NCBI RefSeq assembly: GCF_019703515.2
Contig: NC_059372.1
Span: 23,422,931-23,486,930, forward strand
Source of the DNA: Myxocyprinus asiaticus
Lineage: Eukaryota; Chordata; Actinopteri; Cypriniformes; Catostomidae
Direction: 5' to 3'
Length of the DNA stretch: 64,000 nucleotides
The position numbers were made by a program, and so were the translations under genes. Position 1 is the first letter of the stretch, and each line of letters starts with the position of its first letter. Positions 11,640 through 25,341 of this stretch are shown here, one piece after another. Under the pieces are notes generated by a model that saw only the letters and a list, made by a program, of their open reading frames with translations, made no database searches and was not told the origin of the DNA.

Positions 11640-13574
11640 TGAAAACATCTTTATTTCATTTACAGTAGTGTGTTTTGTTATTATACAGCAGTGTATTGCT
11701 CCATTTGACGTTAGTGCAAAAATCATTTTGACATTTGTTCTTAAATATAGTAAAACATAACCAGCACAATATAAATAAATGACACATACAACAACAGTAC
11801 AATCCAAATAATAAAAAAAGAAAGAAAAGAAAGCCACAGTTACATTGACAATTGCACAGAGTTTCAATATATCTGGTTATATACATGGTTCCATTCTGTA
11901 GAGTGGATTGTGTGTTATTTACTGTACATACTGTCAACCACTACAGAAAATGTTCTGCAGTCCTCAGACACACAAATACACTCTCTGATTTTCCTGGACA
12001 TAAACATTACACTGACCTGGAACGAGTGTCTTTAAATCAACAAAGTCCTTCAAAAAAAGGAAAATAAATTATTACTTCTCAGAAGTTTCGAAATTATATA
12101 ACACTACGCTACATTTCTAAATCTAAGTTAAATGGCAGAAAGGAGGATTGACTTAACGAGCCTTGTCTTGTTTCAGGGTGAGCTGTGCTCTCAATAGCTA
12201 AACTCCAAACCGTTCACAAAATCCATTGTTCAGTAATCTGCCCCTCTGAGGTAAGATGCATTAGTAGTTGCTATTACCAATATCACAACACAGTAAACTA
12301 TCTAGATCCAATTCAACTTTGTAAACCGACAACCCTGATAAGAAAGCAATGCTCATGAAATGCAATATATGGTATAATTTATGAAAAAATAATCCCATAC
12401 TTCAATGTGATCAACCTGCTTGAGTAATGAATAAGATAAAATCCAGAAACAAACTAAAGACTTAGGCCAAAAAATAGGTAATACTGATAAATGTGACTTA
12501 AAACACTGAGAGCTTATAAAAGTTGAGTTACTCACATTGATACAAGGGCTTGATTTTGAAGTCTTAGTATTACTGATTACCCATTAGTTAATCAGAATTA
12601 GTTCTGAGCACTGATAACCCTTTTAAAACAATGAGAAATGACAAAGTGCAGCTTTTATGTCACAGCTAGTTTTAGGTATGGCTATTGTCTTTAGTCAAAA
12701 GACATTTCTCCTGGTTAGTGTCATATTAGTAGAGCTTGTACTCATATCGGCCTCAAAGGCTTTTAATTCATGACTATATAAAGACAAATGAACTCAACAG
12801 ATATAACACTGAATACCTGATCCACTCCCTAAAATTACATTTCATACAAATATAACACCAGTGCTTCTCTGGTATGCAAAAATCATGTCCATTAAAACTA
12901 TATAGTATCTCCCATCTTAAAGACTGAGGTGGTCCTTCAAACATCTCTGAAATAATGTCATATGCTTATATTACATTTGATAAATAAATAGGAAAATACA
13001 TAAAACATATATTATGATTTGACGTAGTGTAGAGTCCAGCCACCCTTTTGTGAGATTTTCTGCTTCTGTATGTCCATGCGCGTCTGTGGTGAGACAGGGC
13101 AGCATTGCTCATTATTGCCACCTAGTGTGGCATAGCAGCACTACAACATTATTGTCTGCAAAAACAAAATTTCTGTAAACATGCTTGGCAAGAGCTACAT
13201 TCCTACAGATGTTCATTATTTTTTAAATTTAATTTATTTATTATTTTAATATCTTAATATCTCCAAAAAGAATCATAAATCATATACATTTAAATACACA
13301 TCATACACAAAGTGACCGCAAAATGGCAGAGCAGCATGAGTTTTCAGTTTCAAGCACTGGGGTTTACAAGGTGAGAGCTGTGGATGCCTGGAGTGTGTGA
13401 GTGTGTGTTTTCGTTTCAGCCTTTATTTACCCTCGTGATCTGTGGAACGCTGTAGTAATCCTCCAGGCAGAGGGAAGGCGCTGTGGCCTATGTGGCACTC
13501 GTTCACACTGAGCAGTTGCGCCTCTTGGCCACGCAGGGCGGGCCGCTGGAGCTAAGGCGGGTCTTTACCCTTTG
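11640..13574 (-). other. klhl17: probable KLHL17 3' UTR
   Basis: About 1.9 kb follows the stop codon on the minus strand without any transposon I recognise, unlike every flanking region. An AATAAA hexamer sits on the minus strand at 11655-11650 just where repeat DNA resumes, and another at 13427-13422. The extent is inferred from the absence of repeats and the hexamer. Confidence 0.45.
11650..11655 (-). terminator. candidate distal polyadenylation signal AATAAA
   Basis: AATAAA lies on the minus strand at the border between repeat-free DNA downstream of KLHL17 and a fold-back repeat. A proximal candidate is at 13427-13422, about 150 bp past the stop codon. No cleavage evidence is available. 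Confidence 0.3.
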
Positions 13575-13803
13575 TCAAAGACTGGTGGAGGAGACGGAAA
13601 GAGTGGGGGAGGACGGAGGAGGAAAGTTGAGGAGCTCCAGAACAGCAACTCCTACACTGCTACGGCGTGTGAACATACACGACGCCGCCACCCATTTGTT
13701 GCTCCGAGGGTTGTACTTTTCTATGGAGTTGAGACTAGAGCTGCCATCATTGCCTCCAACTGCATAGAGCCAGCCGTCCATGGCGACCAGGTCATGAGTG
13801 CTC
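13575..13803 (-). CDS. klhl17: KLHL17 last coding exon (Kelch repeat 6 and C-terminus)
   Basis: The acceptor TTTCCAG lies before 13803. Residues 517-591 include [30 protein letters not shown] and the tail [19 protein letters not shown], ending at TGA (13577-13575). The tail closes the beta-propeller and is family-specific. Confidence 0.96.
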
Positions 13804-16800
13804 CTGGAAATCAACAGAATAAGGGCCTGTTTACACCTGGTATCCATTCAGATTCTCTTTGGGTGATCTGATCACAATTAGTCAGGTGAGACACTTTGCC
13901 ATTAGGGATCCACCAATGTATCAGCCGCCGATATTTATAGGCCAATTATTGACAAAATTAAAACCCATCGGCATTTCGGTTATAAGCATGAAAAAGCCAG
14001 CATAAAAACAAAAACAAAAAGAAACTATGGTTTATTTATAATTATCAACACACTTTGTAAAAACTCTGAATTCAAAAGCACAATCCAGAAAAAATGTTGA
14101 AGGATTGGTACTCCTAAAAACATTCTTTCTTGTTCTTACATTAATGAGGACAACCCGCCATTACAGATGTGACAGTTGTGAAAGCTGCACTCACCTACAG
14201 TACATGATAAGGGGATACAATCTAAAATGCTTTGACTCACTTTGACTTCTGAGACATTGGTATGATATCCATTAAGGCTCCACAACTGATTGAGATAAGA
14301 TTAAAATCGCAATATGGTCTTGCACGATTATTAAACCTTAAAAGGCTGCACTTTAAAATATAGTATGCATTTCAGTGCTTCAGTCAGCACTGTGTACGCA
14401 AGCGGCGCCCTCTAGCGATCTGGACGGCAATATCCATAATTCAGTTCACCACGATAAAAGGGTTAGGTAAAAGGGCTTTTTGTTCCTTCGGTTAAAATGT
14501 TTTATTTTTTTATGATGTGGTTGACATTTCCATGGAATTGCCCAACATATGCATAATATGATTTTTTAATATTCTATCATACACAGTACATACAGTACAT
14601 GTAAAATGTGAGTTCTGTTGTTTTAAACTGCAAAAGCAAAGGTGCAAAAATGTTCTAGAAATTACAAAATCATCATGCCATGATATTTATCTATTTTTTA
14701 AATCTTTTAACCTCTATTTATATTTAATTGTGGATGGCTCTCTATACAATTTTGGCCTGTCATGTATTCAATAGATCCAATCCATGTTCAATGGGAATTA
14801 TTTATTCTTAAAACATCAAAAAAGCTTTTGTACCTCTTTGTACATTTTTAAAGCATAATTCCTGAGCAAAACAGTGATCTGATGACAAACTAAGGTAAGT
14901 AGCAAAATACTGGTATCGGCATATAGTGTTTTGTTAAAATCACTATTGCCCAAAAAACGTTATATCCCCAATTGCCATTTACCCCCAAAAGAGATAACAA
15001 TGTGGCTCTATGGCTCAGTCAAAACATTGCTTTGTTTGTTTGAGCATCCTGAGCAGCCAGACCAAACTGGCTCAACCAATGGCGTGAGTTTAGGTGGGAC
15101 TATCTAGTTATCTAATCAATGGAAGACAATTTTCATTGTCACTAGTGGTGCAAAAACACTGCAAAATTTATCGACTCATCGTTTTGGCAAGTGATACCTG
15201 ATGAAAGTCTTTGACCGTTATTAAATAATAATTTAGAAGCTATAGGTCAGTACTTTTTCTATTTTTTCCATTGTATTGACTGTGTCCTATACATGTCTGC
15301 GACCAACAGGTGTGCGTGAGGTGTTTATTCCAAGCATATTGACTCAAAATTTCTCAACAGCCTTTGAAGGCCACTATCATACCTGCGGATGTTCATTGGG
15401 GCCACTCCCTCCCAGGTGTTGGTTTTTGGATTATATCTTTCCACTGAATTTAGGCAGCTGGTTCCATCATTGCCCCCAGCAACATAAAGCATGCCCTCCA
15501 GTACTGCCACCCCTGCACTGCTTCTCCTGCTAAGCATGTTGGCAATGGCAGTCCAGGTATTACTCTGAAAACAAGGGAGATGAAGAAATATTGTATTTAG
15601 TCATTTATTAATCCATGGAGATAAAACTAAAAACACAAACATGCCATGGGTTGCTTTCAACATGTGTCACCTACCTGCGGTTCATACTTTTCTACTGTGG
15701 CTAAGTGCGAGGAGCTGTCGTACCCACCAACCGCATACAGACTGCCATCTGATAGAACAAACACATGAGTGAAAAAAATAAGAAATTATATTTGCTCTTT
15801 AAAAAGCCTAATTTTCTGACTATTTTTTTATTTTTTTTTGCATTCTGACATCATTTTATTGAAAATTAAGCACATGGTAAAATCAAAATACTAAAAAAAA
15901 TGGTAGTATTTACTGTACTAGAAAAAAAAGAGAGTATAACATATAGGCTCATTTATTTATCTTACCAACGTTTCAGTAATTAGCCTTTTTCAAGTTGGTA
16001 AGATAAATAAATTAGCCTATATTCTGAGTTGTGCTGTTATACCCTCTTTTTTTCTCAAATACTTTTTCCCTAACTTGCACCTCTGAATCTAAGGTGTGCA
16101 TTTACTTAATTGTCACTTCCAAAGTATTAACTGTACTGCCTATAATTTAATTACAGAATTATTTTTTATTTTTTTTAACTGATTGCATTAAAGTGTGGTC
16201 TGGATGCATTACAGTAATAAGTATTTGGAGGGGAAATGTGCTTAATTGTCAGTTCCTTATTTAAAATGTATAATATATTTATTTCTCTTTTTCTGGGAAT
16301 AAAACATAACTGGGCATGTTTTCGAGATATTCACCCTGCAAGTGCTTGAAGTTGGTTGCTTGTGCTCAGGACAACTCCTTGCAATTATTACATATTAACC
16401 TTTTATAATGAATAAGACAATTTACTGTATATTTTTGAGGCATAACTAACCTAAATTAGCCACTCTGACATATCTCCTCCTGGTGCTCATGGCAGCGATG
16501 GAGGTCCAGGTACTGGTCAGAGGGTCATACCTCTCCGCACTGGAGAAAGAAAAATAAAGACAAAAATCATAGAGACAGAGATCAGCTTATATGACAACTA
16601 GATAATGTACACTTACAAAAACTAAACAACATCCCTGTAAAAGACATTTTTAGTGATTTATTGCTTTGTTGGTTTACAGTTTATTGCTTTGTTGGTTTAC
16701 AGCTGTGCTGGATCACTGACAGGTGGCAGACTAAGACACTCCTGCTTTCAAATCACAAAAAAACCTGATTATTATCAATCAGCTAGTCGTCACTTGCTTC

Positions 16801-19800
16801 CTAAAACAACTTACAGTATGATGTGGATTCTGGTGATAGTTCCAGATAATGATGTCTATTCACTCTGCTTTGGAAAAATATGTATTGTGAAAAGTGATTT
16901 ACAAATAAACTGAAATGAATGGAATCTAATCTATTCCACTGGATAATTTCACATACATTGCCAGGGATTTACTTTAGAGTGATTTTCGGTTAACATTTAA
17001 TGCTGTATTATTATTTGTAAGTAAAATTACTTTCAGTGGGATTATGGTTATTTCTGCTTGATGATTTCACATTGTTGGTACACTGGCCTGTTTTAAGGTA
17101 ATGAAAGAGGCTTCACGAATTATTCATCAAAAAATACAGACATATCAATAGACTGCTGTCTGTTTAAAAAGATAGAAAGGCTTTTTTATGGCTGGGTAAT
17201 CGTTTCATATGTACAGACTCTGTTACCATTCACTTTCATTATATGGAAAGTTCACAGTATTTGGTGTAACATCTCATTTTGTGTTCCATGAAGAAGAAAG
17301 CTACTAGTGGTGCACCGATCAGGAAATTTGAGGCCGATACCAATCTCCGATTTTTTAACACTAAGATTGGCCGATACAGATTTCTTCTTAAAGTGCCCTT
17401 TGCCACACTTTTGCAAGTTATATGCTGCAGATATATGTTTATGCCCCACACAGTAAAATGATGGTAACACTTTACAAAAAGGTTCCAGTTGTTAACATTA
17501 TTTAACAACATTACTGTAGTTAACATGAACTAATGAACATATACTAATACATTTTTTAATGCACATTAATGCACTATGAACTCACAATGAACAATTGTAT
17601 TTTTATTAACTAACATTATGATTAATAAATGCTGTAAAAATATATTGTTCATTGTTTGTTCATGATACCTAATGCTTTAACTAATGTTAAAGCAATTAAA
17701 CCTTTTTATTAAGTGCTACCAAAATTACATTAATTGTGAATTGCTAACATTTATTTGTATTGAAAACTGTTATTAATAGTTATTTTGTTAATATCAAAAG
17801 GTCATTGTGACATACTGGCAACCAAAAACCATGAGAGCATCACACACAGCAGAGATACTTTCAAAAATAAGAAAAATATATTAATTACAAGCTCTAAAAC
17901 AGCTCCATTGAGAAATCATTCATATCTATGATTGTTTACTGTCTTTGGCTTCTTGCTGTAACACAAATCACTAATTATTAAGCAGTGCGTGAAGATGCGG
18001 TGCCGTTATTGAAGGTTAAACAGTTACATCTGTTATTAGTATTATTGTGACCAACATTAATCTGATTTAAATTGGGATCCTCACTGAATTGCATTGAGAT
18101 GAGTGACTGATGATGAGATATTGAGATCACCTGGAGAGCGTGCATGTTTGATTGACACCGCGAGTGAGCATATTGAAGGGAGTGAAGCTAAAAGCGCTCA
18201 TGATTGCTCAAACAGTCTCTATCGCTCAACATAACGTCTGATTGTCACGACTTGCGTTACATCACGTGTACTCGTATTTGCATGCATGCGTACATATGTG
18301 TATTTGCATGTTTATTTGTTATTTAATTTTTTTTTATACCCGTTAGCAGCCTCTTTATCCTCTTCCTGCGCACTGTGCAATGAGTCAGAATAACTACCGT
18401 AATGACTCTAGAAAATGGGCAACTCTTAATATTAAAAAAAATGGCATATTCATGTGAATTACATATTCATGTGAATTACATAATGTCTGAAAGTATATAT
18501 ATTTGTTAATGTTTAGAATTGCCAACAACCTCCAAGGGCCACTCTGTCATGCTTCAAGGCACTGACGTGCACAGAATGGGGGCAGCAGGGGCGCAAGCCC
18601 GATCTGCTACAGCACATCATGGGCGGATTCCAATAGCAAGTGATCCTCCCTATGCCCTATACTCACTCTGAACTGCAGAGCCCTTGAAGTGGGTACTCTA
18701 AAGGAAACATGGCATTACTATTTGAATGTACCCTTCGCTAACAGTCTTGTGGAAGGGCCCTCTGAGAAAAGATTCATTTTCTCACTTTTGTTCTGAATGA
18801 GCTTTCAAGTGGCATCCCCTCCTGCAGGAGTGCCCTTCAAGGAAGCAAAAAATGCAGTTTTGAATTCGCCTGGAACATCGAAATGCTGTTACCTCAGACG
18901 AGTAACAGGTCAGATAAAAAGTCCACTCCATGTATTGTGTTGTAAGTTCATCAAAAAAATAATACTTGATTGCTACCACATTTCCGACATCGCGTACCTC
19001 TAGTGTCGACAGATTTATTAATTATAATGGGAGCGGTCGCATCACTTTCAGTGATATAAATTACATTTGTCTTTTATAGAATATTGACATAAACTGAAGG
19101 AGCTGTCAGGTTCAGCCAAAGCCAGTTTGGTTTTGTTGAAAATAATAAGCCATTAGACTAATCACTTTCAGAAAAATACCATTAGGCTACCGCAGTACCG
19201 CCGCTCCCTATACGCGTATTACACAGTCTGCGTAGGGCATCAACTCCCTAGGGTGGCACCATCATACACTAGGGGGGCCACCAGAAACTACACTGGCTGC
19301 CATTACTCGCATGTTATATGTTACTCAAGGACCCTGTAGCATTCGCGGAACACAGTCGTTCGCCTCGCGCTTGCACATTCTCATCATGCACCACATTACC
19401 AGGGTATGCCATGGTACTGAATGATTGATCATGTTCATATTTCATGATACTGTCATGGTACTCCAAGGTACTTTAAAAAATACCATGGTTTTACTATGAC
19501 ATGTCATAAGCATGGGGTTATCACAGACCATGTCTGAAAAGAAAGAAATAAACAAGTGTATTACCATGGTGCTTTTTGTGAGAAATATAACAGAAAAGGT
19601 TATTATTTGTGATAAAGGAAAAATGGGGAAAAAAAATGATGTACAGTATATACTGTATATACAAGAAAATGGTTAAATACTCAAAAAGCAAAGAAATTAG
19701 TTAAGTATTTATAATTACTACTCATTCAAAAAGAAAAAAAATCAGTGCCCTTTTTTATTCTTCCGCCCCTGTCCCTGCTAAGGTTTGTGCACACCACTGC

Positions 19801-22800
19801 TTCAAGGCTGAGCAAGCACTCATTCATCAGAGGAACAGTGTATGTGTGCTTCCCTGCGTGTTGCAAAAAAGACTGGCCCTGATTCTAGGCACGATCAGCC
19901 GATCACGGATTTAAGACGAATATTGGCCGATTTCGATCGGTGCACCCCTAAAAGCTATATGTGTTTGAAATGACATGAGGGTGAGTAAACCACAACAGAA
20001 TTTTAATTTTTGGGTAAAATATCCCTTTAAGAATCATTCACCTGTTGAGACAGGAAGCACCATCATATCCTCCTGCAGCATATAGCAGCCCATGCAGTAC
20101 CGCCACACCTAAACAGCTCCTCCTCGTTCCCATGGAGACCTCAGGCTGCCACGCATTGGTTACTGGATCATACGACTCTACAGTGGCCAAATCAGAGGTG
20201 CCATCATACCTGATTTGTGAAAAGGAGTGTGAAACTAATGATCTTCCAGCACAAGTAATGACAAGTCATGTTTGAACAGTCATTATTCACAGAAATTAAA
20301 TTATTTATCAACACCTGACACATTTCCTAACTAGTCTTGGTAACTCTTGAATATCTCAGCAGTGGAGTACCTGTGGGATACAGGCTTGTGATCGATGACG
20401 AGTTCATAACTACAGTATATCCCAACAGACTGCAGTATGAAGCCTGAAAATGACTTACTAATAAACAGGCCTACATGGAATCTGTACCCACAGAACTCCA
20501 GAGAAAGCACAGAAGATTTTAGCAGAATTTGAACACCTGTTATTCAAAGAGTTTTACACATTCCCACCTCTACGGTGTTTGTTTACCAATAAACTACCAA
20601 TAAAAATGTAGCACTCTGAGCTCTGTTTAATTGTACTCTTAGCATGTTCAAACCAATTCCACAGATTTCTGATGATTTCCCTAAAAATTAGCAGAGAAAA
20701 TGCAAACGTTAATAGGCTAGTTGGAAAATGGGTTTGGAAAACGAACTGAGAAACCCAGACTCATTCCTCAAAACTCTGCACTCTTCCACCTTAATTTGGC
20801 ACTATATTACAAAAAAAGCAATTGTATTTTCTGATACAGCTTTGACCAATGGCGCTTTACAGGTTGCATACCCGCCCACAGCGTAGAGCTTATTTCCAAT
20901 AGCAGACACACCGACTCGTGCCCGCCGTGTTGACATGGAAGCCACCATGTGCCAGCGGTCTGTCCTGGTGTCATAGGCCTCGCAGTCTCCATGAATAGCA
21001 AAAAGACTGCCTCCACCTGAGAAATGCACAGAAACACAGTTTAAAGCAGGGATGGCAACTGGCGGCCCGCACTGTCGTTGAATACGGCCCATCGGACAAG
21101 ACTGAGGATCAATTGTTAACTGGAAAGGGATTATGTAAAGATTGCATTCAGGCTATAATGTTATTAGAACTATCCACCAGAGAGGTCGCTTGTTCTTAGC
21201 AGACCTGCTAAGTCTAGCTAAGTGCGTACTAACATTTATGTACCCAGGGTAAACCCATGCCTTTTGTGTGCCTGGACACAAAATCTGTCATTAAAGATTT
21301 CAATTTGATTCGCCATTACAACACTGATCAACTGATCAAAGAGACGTAGAGTATGAGAGATACGTACACCAGTGCTGCCAGAGCTGCTCTCCTCACAGAT
21401 GTAATGGTAAAATATATCAGCATCAAAACTTTTTACAAAATCTGTGACAGCACACGGATCACCAAAGACATCTTACTCTGTTTCGCTTGTACTTGAGTAA
21501 AACGAAAAAGTCGTTATCAGAGGGAGAAACTTTAAAGTTTTGCTATTTCACTATTGAGATTCCTGTCTGATTACTGAAAAGTCTTGCGAATAGTGAGAAT
21601 GTTTCTCTGACACACAGGACTGTTCGCTCCTTGCTTGTTGCGGGGCTGGTGTGGTGCTGAAATGTTTTGTATTAATGCACTGAAATGTTATGTTCTTGTA
21701 TCCAATATTGGTATTGATGATAATATCTGGATTTTGGCGATAATATTTAGATTAATACGCATAAGCTGTTTTATGAGGTGGGGTTGAAAATGTTGAAAAT
21801 ACGATTCTTGTCTGTTTTCATTTGTGTGTTGCAAATGTACAGACAATGCAAATGAGATTAATGTTCTTGAAAATTTCAGTTTGAAATCTGTTACTTGTCA
21901 ATTGAACATGAATTGGTACATTTGAACTGCATGCTTTAGTAAATATGCAAGTTATACAAAAATAATTATGTTTTTATAAATATTTTAAATAAAAAACATA
22001 ATATAGTTAACAAAATCTTTAAAAGCACATTGCATTAGTCGTGCATAGATTACCCACAATGAGGAAATTGAGTAAGGGAGTGAATATTGTGAGTGCATAT
22101 TTGTAATCCGGCCCCTTGGTAGAAAGGAGAAAAAATGCTGGCCCTCGCCACCTTCAAAGTCGCCCATCCCTGGTTTAAAGCAACTGGCATGAACAAACTG
22201 TTCCGATGACCAAAGTTCCCTTTAATATTTGTTCTTGCTGAGGAAAACCTAATTATATAAACCTGATATATACTGAATTTAAATTTAAAATATACATTAA
22301 ATACATTAAATAATTTACAGTTGAAGTCAGAAGTTTACATACACCTTAACCATACACAGTTTTTCACAATTCCTGACATTTAATCATAGAAAACATTCCC
22401 TGTCTTAGGTCAGTTAGGATCACTACTTTATTTTAAAAATGTGAAATGTCAGAATAGTAGAGAGAATTATTTATTTCAGCTTTTATTCTTTCATCACATT
22501 CCCAGTGGGTAATAAGTTTACATACACTTTGTTAGTATTTGGTAGCATTGCCTTTAAATTGTTTAACTTGGGTCAAAATTTAGGGTAGCCTTCCACAAGC
22601 TTCTCACAATAACTTGCTGGAATTTTGGCCCATTCCTCCAGACAGAACTGGTGTAATTGAGTCAGGTTTGTAGGCCTCCTTGCTCGCACATGCTTTTTCA
22701 GTTCTGCCCACAAATTTTCTGTCGGACTGAGGTCAGGGCTTTGTGATCGCCACTCCAAAACCTTGACTTTGTTGTCCTTAAGCCATTTTGCTTGGGGTCA

Positions 22801-25271
22801 TTGTCCATTTGGAAGACCAATTTGCGACCGAGCTTTAAGGCTGATGTCTTGAGATGTTTCTTCAATATATCCACATCATTTTCCTTCCTCATGATGCCAT
22901 CTATTTTGTGAAGTGCACCAGTCCCTCTTGCAGCAAAGCACCTCTACAACATGATGCAGCCATCCCCATGCTTCAGGATTGCAAGCCTTTTTCCTCGAAA
23001 CATAATGATGGTCATTATGGCCAAACAGTTACATTTTTGTTTCATTAGACCAGAGGACATTTCTCCAAAAAGTAAGATCTTTGTCTCCATGTGCACTTGC
23101 AAACTGTAGTCTGGCTTTTTTATGCTGGTTTTGGAGAAGTGGCTTCTTCCTTGCTGAGCAGACTTCCAGGTTATAAAGGACTCGTTTTACTTTAGTTAAG
23201 ATACTTGTCTACCTGTTTCCTCCAACATCTTCACAAGGTCCTTTGCTGTTGTTCTGGGATTGATTTGCACTTTTCGCACCAAACTACATTCATCTCTAAT
23301 AGACAGAATGCGTCTCCCTCCTGTGCAGTATGATTGGTCCCATGGTGTTTTTAAACTCAGCAAAAAAAGAAACGTCCTCTCACTTTCAACTGCTTTTATT
23401 TTCAGCCAACTTAACATGTGTAAATACTTGTATGAACATAAAAAGATTCAACAACTAAGACACAAACTGAACAAGCTTCACAGACATGTGACTAACAGAA
23501 ATGGAATAATGTGCCACTGAACAAAGTAATAGTCAGTATCTGGTGTGGCCACCAGCTGCATTAAGTACTGCAGTGCATCTCCTCCTCATGGACTGCACCA
23601 GATTTGGCAGTTCTTGCTGTGAGACGTTACTCCTCTCTTCCACCAAGGCACTTGCAAGTTCCTGGACATTTCTGGGGGGAATGGCCCTAGCCCTCACCCT
23701 CCTATCGAACAGGTCCCAGACGTGCACAATGGGACTGAAATCCGGGCTCTTCACTGGCCATGGCAGAACACTGGCATTCCTGTCTTGAAGGAAATCACGT
23801 ACAGAATGAGCAGTATGGCTGGTGGCATTGTCATGCTGGATGGTCATGTCAGGATGAGCCTGCAGGAAGGGTACCACATGAGGGAGGAGGATATCTTCCC
23901 TTTAATGCACTGCGTTGAGATTGCCTGCAATGACAACAAGCTCAATCCGATGATGCTGTGACACACCGCCCCAGACCATGACGGACCCTACACCTCCAAA
24001 TCGATCCCGCTCCAGAGTACAGGCCTCGGTGTAATGCTCATTCCTTCGACGATAAATGTGAGTCCGACCATCACCCCTGGTGAGACAAAACAATGACTCG
24101 TCAGTGAAGAGCACTTTTTGCCAGTCCTGTCTGGTCCAGTGAAGGTGGGTTTGTGCCCATAGGCGACCTTTTTGCCGGTGATGTCTGGTAAGGACCTGCC
24201 TTACAACAGGCCTACAAGCCCTCAGTCCAGCCTCTCTCAGCCTATTGCAGACAGTCTGAGCACTGATGGAGGGATTGTGCGTTCCTGGTGTAATACGGGC
24301 AGTTGTTGTTGCCATCCTGTACCTGTTCCGCAGGTGTGAAATTCAGATGTACCGATCCTGTGCAGGTGTTGTTACACGTGGTCTGCCACTGCGAAGACAA
24401 TACGCTGTAGGCGTATCACAGTACGGACATTGCAATTTATTTCCTTGACCACATCTGCAGTCCTCATGCCTCCATGCAGCATGCCTAAGGCATGTTCACG
24501 CAGATGAGCAGGGACCCTGGGCATCTTTCTTTTGGTGTTTTTCCAGAGTCAGTAGAAAGGTCTCTTTAGTGTCCTAAGTTTTTATAACTGTGACCTTAAT
24601 TGCCTACCGTCTGTAAGCTGTTAGTGTCTTAACGACTGTTCCACAGGTGCATGTTCATTAATTGTTTATGGTTCATTGAACAAGCATGGAAAACATTGTT
24701 TAAACCCTTTACAATAAAGATCTGTAAAGTTATTTGGATTTTTACTTGCGTACTATTGTTTGTACAGATGAACGTGGTACCTTCAGGCGTTTGGAAATTG
24801 CTCCCAAGGATGAACCAGACTTGTGGAGCTCCACAATTTGTTTTTCTGAGGTCTTGGGTGATTTCTTTTGATTTTCCCATGATATCAAGCAAAAAGGCAC
24901 TGAATTTGAAGGTAGGCCTTAAAATACATCCACAGGTACACCTCCAATTCAGTACACCTCCTATCAGAAGTTAATTGGCTAATCGTCTAAAGGCTTGACA
25001 TAATTTTCTGGAATTTTCCAAGCTGCTTAAAGGCAAACTTCTGACCCACTGGAATTGTGATATAGTCATTTAAAAGTGAAACAATCTGTCTGAAAACAAT
25101 TGTTGGAAAAATGACTTGTGTCATGCACAAACTAGATGTCCTAAACAACTTGCCAAAACTATAGTTTGCTAATATTAAATATGTGGAGTGGTTACAAAAT
25201 TAGTTTTAATGACTTCAATCTAAGTGTATGTAAACTTCTGACTTCAACTGTATTTATAATATAATTTACTT

Positions 25272-25341
<70 letters not shown>

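Larger units (their letters stand above)
17210..20030. repeat. fold-back repeat half split by a hAT element
   Basis: CATTCACTTTCATTATATGG before the hAT and GAGGGTGAGTAAACCACAAC to AAAATATCCCTTTAAG after it form one right arm of the fold-back family. The hAT at 17305-19950 interrupts it. The left arm was not found. Confidence 0.6.
22573..24880 (-). pseudogene. outer Tc1 transposase, fragmented
   Basis: The pieces named in the outer Tc1 entry run N to C from 24880 to 22573. The second Asp (MDNDPK) and the Glu (PTENLW) of the DDE catalytic triad remain. The middle is deleted and the N-terminal part is separated by the inner insertion. Confidence 0.8.
22318..25250 (-). mobile_element. Tc1-like transposon (outer), with a second Tc1 inserted
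   Basis: TA dinucleotides flank the inverted termini CAGTTGAAGTCAGAAGTTTA and TAAACTTCTGACTTCAACTG. Minus-strand transposase remnants include [13 protein letters not shown] near 24878, [20 protein letters not shown] near 23230, [10 protein letters not shown] near 22810, and [16 protein letters not shown] near 22740. The reading frame is broken by stops, deletions and the inner Tc1 at 23351-24743, so it is dead. It lies in the long KLHL17 intron 5. Confidence 0.9.
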
